Positions 1 through 9,204 of a stretch of DNA of 64,000 nt are shown here, piece by piece. The notes below the pieces were generated by a model. It saw only the letters and a program-made list of their open reading frames with translations. It searched no databases and was not told where the DNA came from. The stretch is taken from assembly GCA_947579665.1 (NCBI GenBank), contig OX388350.1, positions 80,805,152 through 80,869,151 of the forward strand, in the 5' to 3' direction. Origin of the DNA: Sympetrum striolatum (lineage: Eukaryota; Arthropoda; Insecta; Odonata; Libellulidae). How positions within the stretch are numbered: the first letter of the stretch is position 1; each line of letters opens with the position of its first letter. The position numbers and the translations under genes are program-made.

Positions 1-70
1 ACATTTTCCCTTCTTCGTTTTTAATTACGTGGTTGATTTCCAAAAAATCTCATTATTTTACCTACTTTTT

Positions 71-304
71 TACGATGAAAATTAAGATTTTTCGTGATTT
101 TGCAAGAAATTACCCATTTACACACGGCTACGTTGCTCAGTCAGATAGGCGGGTGTTTTAAATATCTCAACGGGGGTTGGGTTGGTTTAGGGGTAGGGTT
201 TCTAGATTTTTGGTAGAAATTCCTACCCCAACCCAACGGCAACGTTGGTATATGTAAATGGGTAATTTCTTGCAAAATCACGAAAAATCTTAATTTTCGT
301 CGTA
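71..304. repeat. Long foldback hairpin in PGRP intron
   Basis: The outer arms (about 71-135 and 241-304) are nearly perfect inverted repeats, and a second inner inverted repeat, rich in GGGTTGG / CCAACCC, lies between them. The whole 234 bases could fold into one long stem. The same structure is at 47127-47360. It sits about 0.5 kb upstream of the PGRP P1 large exon. A single arm of the same element occurs in reverse orientation near 32095-32180, so this looks like a foldback or MITE-like repeat and not a locus-specific structure. Confidence 0.85.
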
Positions 305-560
305 GAACGTGGATCAAAAGACGCTTGTATAACTCTTAGGACGAGTGAGACGACGAAGGTAATAAATTATTGCTCATTTGAATTGTTTATAACTTTTAAA
401 TCGTATTCCACGCGGTCAGTTTTTACGGTCCCCCCCACTGTCGCGGCTGGGCGCTCCCGAGCTGAAATTCTGATCTAAGGGTCTGGTTTAGGACGGTGAC
501 CCTCGAAATTTCTACCTGAAAAAAGTAATGGTACAAACCCTGCATAACTACCATGAACCC
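305..560 (-). repeat. Interspersed repeat 'K', reverse orientation
   Basis: The stretch continues from the hairpin and contains a GGTCCCCC run, a GGGCGCTCC motif, a TTAGGACGG motif and CTACCTGAAAAAAGTA. The same motifs in reverse complement occur at 4650-4800, 31826-32140 and 52752-52890, and in the same orientation at 47361-47610. No coding capacity is seen. It is probably one non-autonomous element together with the adjoining hairpin. Confidence 0.6.
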
Positions 561-816
561 ACATTCCCTTAATAAGGGTTGCTATTTCATCGTTTCAATT
601 GTACACTTAATATTGAAGGAGGGATTTCTTCTAAAATAATGACTATTCACGTACAAGAAATGTGCAACACACCTTTCCTTAAATGAGCTCAATAATATGG
701 AAAACCAAAACATGAGGGAAAAAATGAAATATCATGGTTTCATAGCTACGATATCGGTCCATGCAATACCAATGGAACAAATCAAATCTAACCAAATTCA
801 ATCTCTTCTTTAACAG

Positions 817-1861
817 GTAAAGAGATGCTAAACATCGTGGCGACAACCGAATGGGGAGGAAAGGAGAATGTAGCTAGTGAACTGAGAAAACAAGAAGCTG
901 ATTTACTCATTGTGAATGGCCATGTCTACACTGCTTTTAGTGATAAATACTACGAGGAAATGCGAGATATCTGCAATCCTGAAACTGAAATTTACCTTTC
1001 GTTTAACTTTTGGATATCAGAAGATGGAAAAGTTTTCAAAGGGATTGGATGGAACCGTTTTAGCTAAATTGAAAATGGTGGTTTAGGACCAAGATCCCTG
1101 ATTATAGCATTTATCAAGGAATAAATGGACGCTGAACCGTCTGCGGCAGCGATTAAGGCTTTGCAGGATTTAGTAATGTCAGCAATATGTAAAAAGGAAT
1201 TATCGCTAAACTATAGTCTCATCCCATACTACCTTAAGTACTACTTTTATTCATTGGGCAACGATAGTTTTGAACGAAAAAAAGATAAAAAACATGGCAT
1301 TCATTAAAGGAGAATTTGGACTTTCGCGTTCCATGTGAGAGAGTCGAAAGTATAGTCCCCCAAATAATACCAAAAGAGATGTGGAGGAACACTAAACAAA
1401 TATGGGAATTGATGACTCTTTCATACCCAATGGATTACATTGTTATATCACAGGAGTACGCGAGATGCTTCTACAACTGCACGAATTATCTTAATGCATT
1501 AGAGAGAATTTATCACTTACACAATGAAACAATTAAATTATTATTTTTAATTTCCGTAGAGGAAGTACCCACACTTCGTATGTGTACGAAGTCATGGGTT
1601 GGGAGGAGACTTGGGACGAAGGATAACAAAAGAAAAAAGTAATTAGAGTACGATTTTTGGAAAATTTTAACAGCTACGGCCCAAGTAAACCAATGTTCAT
1701 TGCATTAAATTCCTTAATCAAGGATGGTCTACGTTCAGGAAAGTTATCGACACTTTATAATATAGAAAAATAAAAAGACTTGATCCAAGACATTCAGCAT
1801 TTGTGGGGGATTTTCTAGAAAATGAAATAAGATAATTAGACAGATACACCGAAAAGTATTA
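817..1861 (+). pseudogene. PGRP-like large exon, pseudogene copy P1
   Basis: This is a decayed copy of the two-domain PGRP-like last exon found intact at 26463-27544. The acceptor (TTTAACAG before base 817) is kept and the phase-1 start gives the same first codons. The first domain still shows the FWISEDGKVFKGIGWNR block, but a TAA follows soon after it (about 1065). A second in-frame TAA occurs in the block before the DAEPSAAAIKAL helix, at the same place as in P4. Further frameshifts separate the second-domain pieces (SYPMDYIVISQEYARCFYNC, then the C-terminal GDFLENE block ending at 1861). Relative to the intact copy, about 15 codons around the ILCGRTNFKYC segment are missing. Upstream exons would lie left of the window. 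No function as a full protein is expected; a short secreted product cannot be excluded. Confidence 0.88.
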
Positions 1862-1972
1862 ACTTTGATAATCTCTTTCCCTTGTATTACAAAGTTATTT
1901 TTTAGTTCTCTCTTTCCCCGATTCACAAAAGGATTTGGAACATGTATAGTGCCTCATTTAGTACATTTTTAG

Positions 1973-2174
1973 GGAGAACGGTTTTTGAAGGGCTGGGATG
2001 AGACTTGGTGGAAACCTAACCACATGAAAGAAGCCATTAAAGTGGGATTCATGGGAAGTTTCAAAAGGCTACGACCCGAGCGAAGCAGTATTCCTTGAGC
2101 TAAATGCCTTAATTCAGGATGGTCTACGATCATGAAACTTATCGACAAATTGTAAGATGGTTAAAATAAAACAG
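1973..2174 (+). pseudogene. PGRP half-domain relic downstream of P1
   Basis: This is a partial duplicate of the second half of PGRP domain 2, reading ERFLKGWDETWWKPNHMKEA and then IKVGFMGSF. It lines up with the YEVMGWEGTW to GKLST part of the intact protein. An extra base in the segment after GSF shifts the frame; the same lesion is seen in the relics after P3 and P4. The relics at 10776 and 57591 lack it and stay open. Confidence 0.75.
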
Positions 2175-4037
2175 ATATCAATCGCTACCATTACACTATA
2201 TGGGTAATATCCAATTAGAAAGATACGCAAATAAATGTTAATTTTGAATACATTCTTTCGTTTGAAGGGTAATATTCATTTGTTTGAAATTTCTTTAATT
2301 GATTAACCATTACTATCACAGGACCAGTGATAGTAACCCAACTAAGGAAAACATTATGATCCGGGTGTACTTCGTTATTTTTTATTCTGTTTACATTATG
2401 TATCCAACCAAATACCCGAATGAAAATAAAATATGAATGAGTTTATTAAATTTGAACAAAGCACCACAGTTAATATTACAGAGCATTCTTCTTTCGTTTG
2501 AAAATCAATTTTCGTTTGAGCTTAGTTTCACTGAAATATGACAATGATGAGCGGTCGTATTCGGCTGTGTGCCATTTTTTGATCAATTTAACATTCGTTA
2601 TATATCCTTAAATATTAATTATGGCTGACCGAACTTAATGCGTATTAGTAGTAAAGCATGATTAAATCCGGAAAAATTGAGCAAAATGCTTTTTGTATGT
2701 TGCTGGTTGTATTTGCAAATTATAAATGTGGTTAAAATATGATTTGTTAAACTATTTTCGCTTACCATATTTGTTTGGAATCATAAATATTATTTGGACT
2801 TAACAAATCACAAAATTTTATTAATAAATCCTGGTATTAAATATACAGCAATTACAATGAACCATGTTAGTAGTCAAACATGAATAAACAAGGCATGTCT
2901 CAGCATAACTTCGGATATATTAACAAATTGTAAATTATATTTTATATTTATTAGTTTTTTTAAGGTTTTTTTTTCTGTGATATATATTTAGAAAATTAAA
3001 TATCTTAGTTAAAAGAATTTTATAAATAATTATGGAAAGCTTAAGAATTCCGGACTGCAATGTACTTTTAGCTTTGAATGCCTTTTTCAAGTGCTTGCAT
3101 CAAAATATTTTTGTTTATATCATTTAGAATCGTCAAATTTATATACTATGTATATAATTTCTAGTCTACAGACTGATATTTTTTCATTTATTAATATTAA
3201 TTTAAATTTTTTCTTGGTTTTTACAAAAGCTATATTTAATTAATTAATGAGACGGAGTATCCTCAAATTGTCTTCTTTATAAAACAACCAGATCATATTC
3301 ATACTGAACGGCAAAAGAGGTGCATTAAAAGTAATCACTTATAATGTTTTCTATGTACTTTATTATTTAGGTATAACTTAATGATATTTTTTTTAATTAA
3401 AAAAGTTTGTTTTACGCTGTAGCAAAATGTACACAAATCATGTTTTTTTACATCTGTTCTTTGACAATTGTATAACATATTCTGTAATGTTCGTTATTCC
3501 TTGTCATGTATAGTGACTACATGGAATCAATAGACTTATCATTATGGCTCTTCAAATCAAAATTAAATCCACCAAAATAAATATCAGGGATCGAGAAGAC
3601 GGCAATACTTTGTTATTATTAAAATAAAGTCATTTATTCAAAGATTGCGAAATGAAAAAGAAAAAGTATGTCGGTACTATTGGATTGTATGGCTTAAAAT
3701 TAATCACCTAACGAACTTCCTGTAAGTCTTAAGTTTACTTAAACATTTGCTGAAATAATAAAAATCATGATTCAATTCAACCGCATTTAACCTCAATCTG
3801 CTCAAACTTCAATCGTTATTACAGTAGCAATTATTTCTGGAATCAAAGGTAACCAAGTGGTATTCCTCGATAAAAGTAACGAATTATTTATCAATTTTCC
3901 ATGAAAACCGCATCTTCCTTAAAGTGAAACTTTCAATAACAAAAAGAAACAGACATTTACACGACTGGTTTGGACACATAAGTGTTATTCTCGATTGAGA
4001 AAGCGTTCTAAATCACACAGGAATAAATCAGAAAAAA
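2175..4037. other. Non-coding PGRP 3' flank, shared among copies
   Basis: This is AT-rich DNA without a credible gene. It matches the flank of P3 (27856-30990, interrupted there by an insert at 28617-29886) and of P4 (49189-51045). The last part (about 3790-4037) also resembles 12130-12390 and 58925-59200, which marks an older duplication unit containing exon, flank and repeats. Confidence 0.7.
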
Positions 4038-4637
4038 TCTGATGTGGCCAGCACATGACTTTCTCCATATATAAGATGTAAATATTTATCTACTACAGTA
4101 CTTTCGAACTCTATATTTTATCTATACTATTATGATGAGTGATTAATTTATATATTATTATCTTTTACGTCACAAACCTTATAAATAATGTATACTCACT
4201 AACCATATATATAATAATAACTCCTAAAAAATCAGTTATACAAAAATATGTTTCCTACAAACGTTATAGTAACTTTCATTTTCTAAAACTTTTATGAGTA
4301 ATAGTATATACCTTAATATCAGATTAATGGAGATATTTTGTAAAAACAGAAAAGAGTTTTGAAAAGTAAAGCTCAACTTCCGGTCTACCGATTTACTCCA
4401 AAAACTAATCAACTCTAACGACACAGGCTCCCGGATAGTTATGTGGACAGCGCGTTTGCCTTTGGTGAAAGCGGTCCCGGGTTCGATTCCCGGTGGGAGC
4501 CAATGTGCGAAATGACCTAAGCTGTTGAAGCACTTTTAACAATACTACTACTACTACTCTAACGACACCAACCAAAATGCTACATATGATATTTGGTGTT
4601 GATACGACAAATAGTTTTCATGTTAGAGCGCCCATAA
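4038..4637 (+). mobile_element. Helentron/HINE-like repeat, truncated, SINE inside
   Basis: It begins with TCTGATGTGGCC after an A-run, followed by ACTTTCTCCATATA, which is the inverted partner of the terminal hairpin seen in complete copies. It contains the family's CGGTTTACCGATTTACTCC-like block. It stops at GAGCGCCCATA, before the GT/CA microsatellite and the 3' hairpin. A stretch of about 115 bases present in the sister copy (51046-51587) is deleted here, and a SINE lies at 4425-4555. The family label is structural inference only. Confidence 0.6.
4425..4555 (+). mobile_element. tRNA-derived SINE with target-site duplication
   Basis: The head is tRNA-like. GGCTCCC at the start can pair with GGGAGCC about 70 bases later, and GGTTCGATTCC is a canonical B box. 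The tail is a (CTA)n / (ACT)n run. A 13-base direct repeat, ACTCTAACGACAC, flanks it (4412-4424 and 4556-4568). The homologous place in the right segmental copy (about 51495-51510) lacks the SINE and has a single version of this site. The insertion is therefore younger than the large duplication. Related tail fragments occur at 14640-14735 and 22235-22300. Confidence 0.9.
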
Positions 4638-4639
4638 AT

Positions 4640-4812
4640 TAATTCCATTTTCTCTTTGATTTAGATTGGGTTAATGGTAGATATCTAGGGGTTGGATCTT
4701 TACTTTTTTTCAGGTAGACATTTGGAGGGACTCCGTCCTAATCCGGATCCTTCCCCCCCCTCGCAGTTCAGGAGCGCCCGACCTTCAAATGATGGGGGAC
4801 CATGATTGTCAC
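4640..4812 (+). repeat. Interspersed repeat 'K', forward fragment
   Basis: It contains AGATATCTAGGGGTTGGATC, GGAGGGACTCCGTCCTAATC and GCGCCCGACCTTC motifs shared with 31826-31972 and 52752-52890, and in reverse complement with 305-560. There is no coding sequence. Confidence 0.6.
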
Positions 4813-4842
4813 ATAATTGAGTCGTCACACTCTGAGTTTAGA

Positions 4843-4953
4843 TTTTATAGATTTAGATACATAACATGCGAGCCACTAGAGGCATATGGCAAGGGGTGTA
4901 ATACCCCACTGTTATTCATTTATCCCTACTATCATCTCTAATAGCCTAGGGAA
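4843..4953 (-). mobile_element. CR1/L2-like LINE 3' end, outer part
   Basis: This is the 3' terminal part of a minus-strand LINE whose next part is at 6185-6355. It is split by the jockey-like insertion at 4954-6172. The 3' tail is a short TCTAAA-type repeat. The same 3' end occurs uninterrupted at 52923-53212 and in the longer element at 42957. The LINE itself lies inside the right arm of a GTTGTCGC-type foldback repeat, since that motif resumes at about 6356. Confidence 0.75.
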
Positions 4954-6172
4954 TATATATAATTTGACATCGTTTGGTGGTGCTGCCTCCATTCTTGCCC
5001 GTCCTCCTAGGGAGCTCCTTCGGGCTGGTGGGCTCCTTCGTTGGTGGACCTTCAAGGATATTTTACCTCCACTTTTTCCTCCCTTTTGGGGGGATTGCCA
5101 AAGTTCCTCCTTGCGAGGAGATGGGCCTCCGGAAGAAGTCGCGCCGCTGAGGGGTGTCCAAAGCCAGTCGCTGGAGATGTGCATATTTTCTGGTAGGAAG
5201 GCGGGCAAAGAAGGCCTTCGCTCGTATGGTTGCCAATTCCTGAATTGGGGTGGCTCCAGTCAATATGTAGTTGGTGGGATTAGCAAAGCGCCAGCCAAGC
5301 TGCCGGATGGTGCGAAGGACGGCTCTCTCCGCCTTAGATGGAATTTCCCACGTGGTGCGGGTCAGGAACCCGCTCCAGGCGGGGGAGGCGTACAAAAGAG
5401 CACTCAAGATGGTTGCCTGGTATAGGTGCAGCCTAACATGGAGCGGCAAGTCCGGGGACATTAGGAGCGGCAGGAGGACCCTCCGGCGAACCCTCGCTTT
5501 TATGGCAACCTGTTGTGCATGATTGCGGAGAGTGAGTCGCCTGTCGAGGGTGACTCCAAGGTAGACTGCTGTGCTTCGCCAATGGACTTCCTCAGCGCCG
5601 ACGATGATTGGGTCCGGGTCGTCCGCCGGTCGGAGCATTGAGAAGATAATGGTCTGTGTCTTCTTGGAGTTCACCCCTAACCTCCAGGTGTCGTACCATT
5701 CAAGAAGCTGGTAGGTGGCCCGCTGCAAGTATTTTACAGCAAGTTTCCTGGAGTAGGACTTCGCTAGTAGCGCAGCATCGTCAGCATAAAATGCTGTCAT
5801 GCAGCCGTAAAACTTTGTGGGAATGTCCGCACAGAAGATATTGAACAAGATTGGCCCCCAGATGCTACCCTGGGGAACTCCCGCCCTGATGGTTCTGGTG
5901 GTAGAGGTGATCCCGCCGAAGAAAACGTGGAAGGTCCTGTCCGAGAGGTATGAGGCGATGGTGTTTATCTGCCATGTTGGAAAGTCCAGTCGACGGAGCT
6001 TATGGAGAAGGCCAGCATGCCACATTCGGTCGAAGGCCTTGGTGATGTCGAAGAAGGACGCTGCAACGTGCCTTTTGTTGTTGAAAGCAGCACTGACGAA
6101 TTGCAGGACGCGCAGAAGTTGGTGGGTTGTGGCGTGCTCCTCTCTAAAGCCGTATTGCTCCGCCGGGAGGAT
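4954..6172 (-). mobile_element. Jockey-like LINE, 5'-truncated, with TSD
   Basis: A 1219-base insertion on the minus strand is flanked by the direct repeat TAGCCTAGGGAA (4942-4953 and 6173-6184). The right segmental copy has the empty site, with a single TAGCCTAGGGAA near 53028-53039. It is truncated at its 5' end inside the reverse transcriptase, and its 3' end carries a short TATA-type tail and not poly(A). It inserted into an older CR1/L2-like LINE end. Dating by the empty site places it after the large duplication. Confidence 0.92.
5063..6172 (-). pseudogene. Reverse transcriptase fragment of jockey-like LINE
   Basis: The single open frame (about 370 codons) covers reverse transcriptase from the PAEQYGFREEHATTHQLLRV block through DITKAFDRMWHAGLLHKL, the AGVPQGSIWGPILFNIF motif and the catalytic FYADDAALL motif, to a C-terminal region ending at a stop at 5063-5065. 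The frame has no interruptions, which fits a young insertion. The endonuclease and the first part of RT are missing, so the copy is dead on arrival. The first few codons of the longest open frame come from flanking target DNA. The motif spacing (ADD box, VPQGS) and jockey-style C-terminus suggest the jockey clade; I have not aligned it. Confidence 0.85.
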
Positions 6173-6184
6173 TAGCCTAGGGAA

Positions 6185-6355
6185 CAAACGACCAAAAGTA
6201 ATTATCCGACCTTGCGATTACTTCCCTATAACGCTTCGTCGATGCCTCTCGGAGATCGCGTTCGCTCCTTACTGGCACTAATATTTCACCTACTTTGTCT
6301 ATATATTCTGAACGAATGAATTTTTCGAAAAGTTTCCGTCGTAATTTTCGTTGTA
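6185..6355 (-). mobile_element. CR1/L2-like LINE 3' end, inner part
   Basis: The minus strand encodes the C-terminal RT tail with RSEYIDKVGEILVPVRSERD followed by a KRYREVIAR..NYFWSFVP block. This is the same tail found in the 42957-46100 element and at 53040-53212. It continues the piece at 4843-4953. Only about 60 codons remain. Confidence 0.8.
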
Positions 6356-6389
6356 GTAGTCGCACTCTCAGTTGTCGCGTCACTTGATA

Positions 6390-7620
6390 GAAGAGCACAT
6401 TCATTGATAAAGAAATCGAAGTTCAAACTTTCTTACATTCATTCCATTTTATCTTTTTTTTATTTGGAGTGTGCTACGCAATCTGAAATTTTTAAAAGTT
6501 ACAAATAAATAATATTCCGGACATATAAGTTATCAAAAATTTTGGACTTAAATTTGGAAGAATGTTTAGAAATCGATAATTGATTCAGAAAAAGAATTGC
6601 TAGAAGAAACAGGTTTACACGCATTAGACACGAGCTTTAAAATTTCACTCGAACATTTTTCCGGTTTTATCGATACAATGTGAATATCAATCTAAAAAAC
6701 TACAGTGTAAAAACTACAGTACTAAAAACCTCTGATGTCCTAAATGGAACGATATTAAATATTAGCCGTTTCAAAGATTTTGCTTTAAACTCTGATTGAT
6801 GTTAAGGTACTTGGATTTAAAAAATTTTATTGTTGAAAACCTTCAGAAACCTCAAAGAACAGTAAGAGGACACCAAGAAGATGTTTTATCATTCAGTACC
6901 AAAGAAGATGCAGATAAGTACCTCTAGGAGCCAATAAGAACCACAAAGACCATTAAAAAACAATATGTTCCTATTAAAATTATTTTGATTCAGAAAGTAT
7001 GACGGATACTGTACAGTAAGAAGGTAGTATTCATCAACGATCTAGGAATTCATAGAACTTTTCTGGTAATAATTAAGTACCTAAATACGAATGCTGTTGA
7101 GGACATAGGCATAAATCGAAAGCTTCCAAGTTCTAAGGAGTGATATTTAATTTTATTCCTTTCGTAGTTACGATCACAGAAAGAGCAAATGGTATTTCGC
7201 ACTATAATAAAGAGGGAAAATTTCTCGTAATCTTCGTTGGAGGAGAGAGAGGAGATAGCATAGAGACATTATTTCTCTCGCGTCCCTCTTTTCGTACTAG
7301 GAGGAAATAAAACCCCATTGCCTCCTTCCCCATGTCTTCGGAGATACCCTCTGACACGCAGAGGGATGCTGAGATGGATAACTTGGGGTCAAGGCGTATG
7401 ATGACGCAGATTCCTTACTTCGCATTTAGAAGAATAATTTCATTTGTACTGCTTTTTGGAATTTGGCAGTTTTCCCGTTGGAGATCGTTGGCTTCCTTCG
7501 TCTGCAAATTACGCAATAGTAGTCTGATTCCGTTGGGATTTTTATAGAAGTAATTCAAAATATAACATTCATGCTTTAAACTATTAACATACGTAGATAG
7601 AAGGCTGAAATAGTATTCCT
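6390..7620. other. Non-coding flank duplicated at 13150 and 53240
   Basis: No gene is seen. The stretch aligns by eye with 13145-14340 (older duplicate) and 53240-54400 (segmental copy). The part near 7170-7330 is conserved in all copies and holds a GAGGAGAGAG / CTCTCGCGTCCCTC pyrimidine-purine tract and an ACTAGGAGGAAATAAAACCCC motif. A small open frame at 7332-7547 is not preserved in the other copies and I do not call it. Confidence 0.5.
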
Positions 7621-7625
7621 ATCAC

Positions 7626-7775
7626 ACATGGTATGTTCAAAAAATAACGGGGATTTTTCGTTTTTGGAATGAATTATATTTATTTGTCTTCAACAATGCT
7701 TTCCTCTCCAAAGTATGCCTAGTCATTCTATTTGGACGCCTAAGGATAGCGATATATCATTGGTCGGGACTGATA
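7626..7775 (-). mobile_element. Mariner-like terminal remnant
   Basis: The sequence opens with GGTATGTTCAAAAAATAACG and continues with a TTATTTGTCTTCAACAATG segment. This resembles the 3' end of mariner-type elements read from the outside in: inverted repeat, then the reverse complement of the transposase C-terminus and stop. Only about 150 bases remain. Sister copies are at 14344-14495 and 54406-54570. The call rests on the recognisable TGTTCAAAAA end and is moderately secure. Confidence 0.5.
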
Positions 7776-7999
7776 AGTAGACATCCAATAACGCAACTTG
7801 TAATATATTTTTTTGTATCAATTTCCATCTATATTTTCACGTTATTTGTCACATACCTTTTGGTGTGAGCATTTTCGCGCAAATTTGGTTTTTTAGAAAA
7901 GACCTCAGCGGAGGAATTTTCCCCCACGGCCCCATTTCTTCATTTAACTTTTCCGTATTTACCTTTTGTATACTATTTTATATACCACAAATTATCTTC

Positions 8000-8400
8000 G
8001 AAGCTTAAGCGTAAAAGATACCAGCAAGGACCTGTCTTATCAAAAATAAAATGGTTTTATTATTGTTATTATATTTATTGTTATTATAAATTTATAAATT
8101 TCGGTTTAGTATATCTATCAGCCGGGCTCGGTGGAAGAGTGCTTAGCGTGCTATTACTACCATTACTTTTTAATGAACAATCATTGCAAGAAAGGGATTG
8201 TAAAGAGGGATTATGTCGTTCTTGTCGCAGCCTATAAGAGAAGCTAAGAGAGTAGAATAGGTGCAGGAGTTTGATTTATTACACCCCCCGCCAGAGTCCA
8301 TTGATGACTGGTAGGGTTCGCAGAGGTCCGGGATCAAATCCCCGTTATGGCAAGGTTTTGTGCGTGTTATAAAAATTTAGGGGTTTATTGTTAAGGTGGT
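8000..8400 (+). mobile_element. tRNA-related SINE-like sequence
   Basis: A box-A-like stretch, GGCTCGGTGGAAGAGTGCTTAG (starting near 8125), is followed by a degenerate ACTACC run. A B-box-like GGGATCAAATCCC lies at about 8330-8343. Two partial SINEs or one rearranged SINE are possible. The same arrangement is at 54938-55175. No complete cloverleaf is seen, so it is not called as a tRNA gene. Confidence 0.45.
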
Positions 8401-9200
8401 AATCATTGATTTAAATACGCTCAACAGTAAAGACGAACTATTATTATTATATTTTGACGCAAACTCTCTTTATATGGAAGCACGTATTTCTCGTAACTAG
8501 TATAGTAACCCCCTTTCCCGTCTTCTAGCTCTTAAAAGCTAATGCTAGACGCCAATCGGCCTTCGGGATAAATATCTTACAGAGATTTATATATAATTAT
8601 CATTTATATATAGTTGAATCAAACATAAATACAATTTGTTATTTTTTAATACTTTTCAGAATTTCCCTCAAACATTTTAGTTAAATATTTTTCAATTTCT
8701 TACAACTCGTTGCTTCGTTTGATACCATCCTAAATTTCACGTAATGAATTAAAATTGCCTCAACACTAATGTGGTATTTTTTAAATCATTACCTAGAAGG
8801 ACGGCTAGTGGTACCTTGGCCACTATATATTTCCAAGCCAACGATTTACCTCGTTCTTCGATTTTTTCAATATTTTCCTTCATATACTTATATTTGTATA
8901 TTTAATCATATTTATTATCTTATGGCCTTTAAATAATTTTTGTACATTGCTCGTATCATATATTTTTCTTTATTTTTTTAGTAATATCATTTTATAATTA
9001 TTCCTCATCACTAGGAATATACGAAGACAAATTACAAATTCTTGATCTGACCGACATCATGATGCATCCATAATTGCTGTAATTTACTATAAACTTAAAT
9101 ATGATACTATGAAAGATAATATTTATTTGCAGAATTCGCATCATTATTATGCTTGTCACTCTGATGCAAGCTACCCTTTTATTTTACCAATTCTTACTCA
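8400..9200. other. AT-rich stretch, no gene seen
   Basis: Very AT-rich DNA with TATATATA-like runs separates the SINE-like sequence from the LINE fragment at 9205. It is almost unchanged at 55210-56020. I see no promoter or coding feature. Confidence 0.6.
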
Positions 9201-9204
9201 CTAA

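Noticed and set aside
4426..4501. A functional tRNA gene
   Set aside because: The acceptor ends pair and the B box is perfect, but the anticodon arm does not fold properly and a SINE body, CTA tail and target-site duplication follow. It is better explained as a SINE.
4886..5425. Plus-strand open frame of 179 codons
   Set aside because: It lies opposite the jockey-like reverse transcriptase frame and has its GC-rich composition only because of it. The motifs are on the minus strand.
7332..7547. Small open frame after the GAGGAGAGAG tract
   Set aside because: It is closed or shifted in the sister sequences at 14060 and 54130 and shows no domain.
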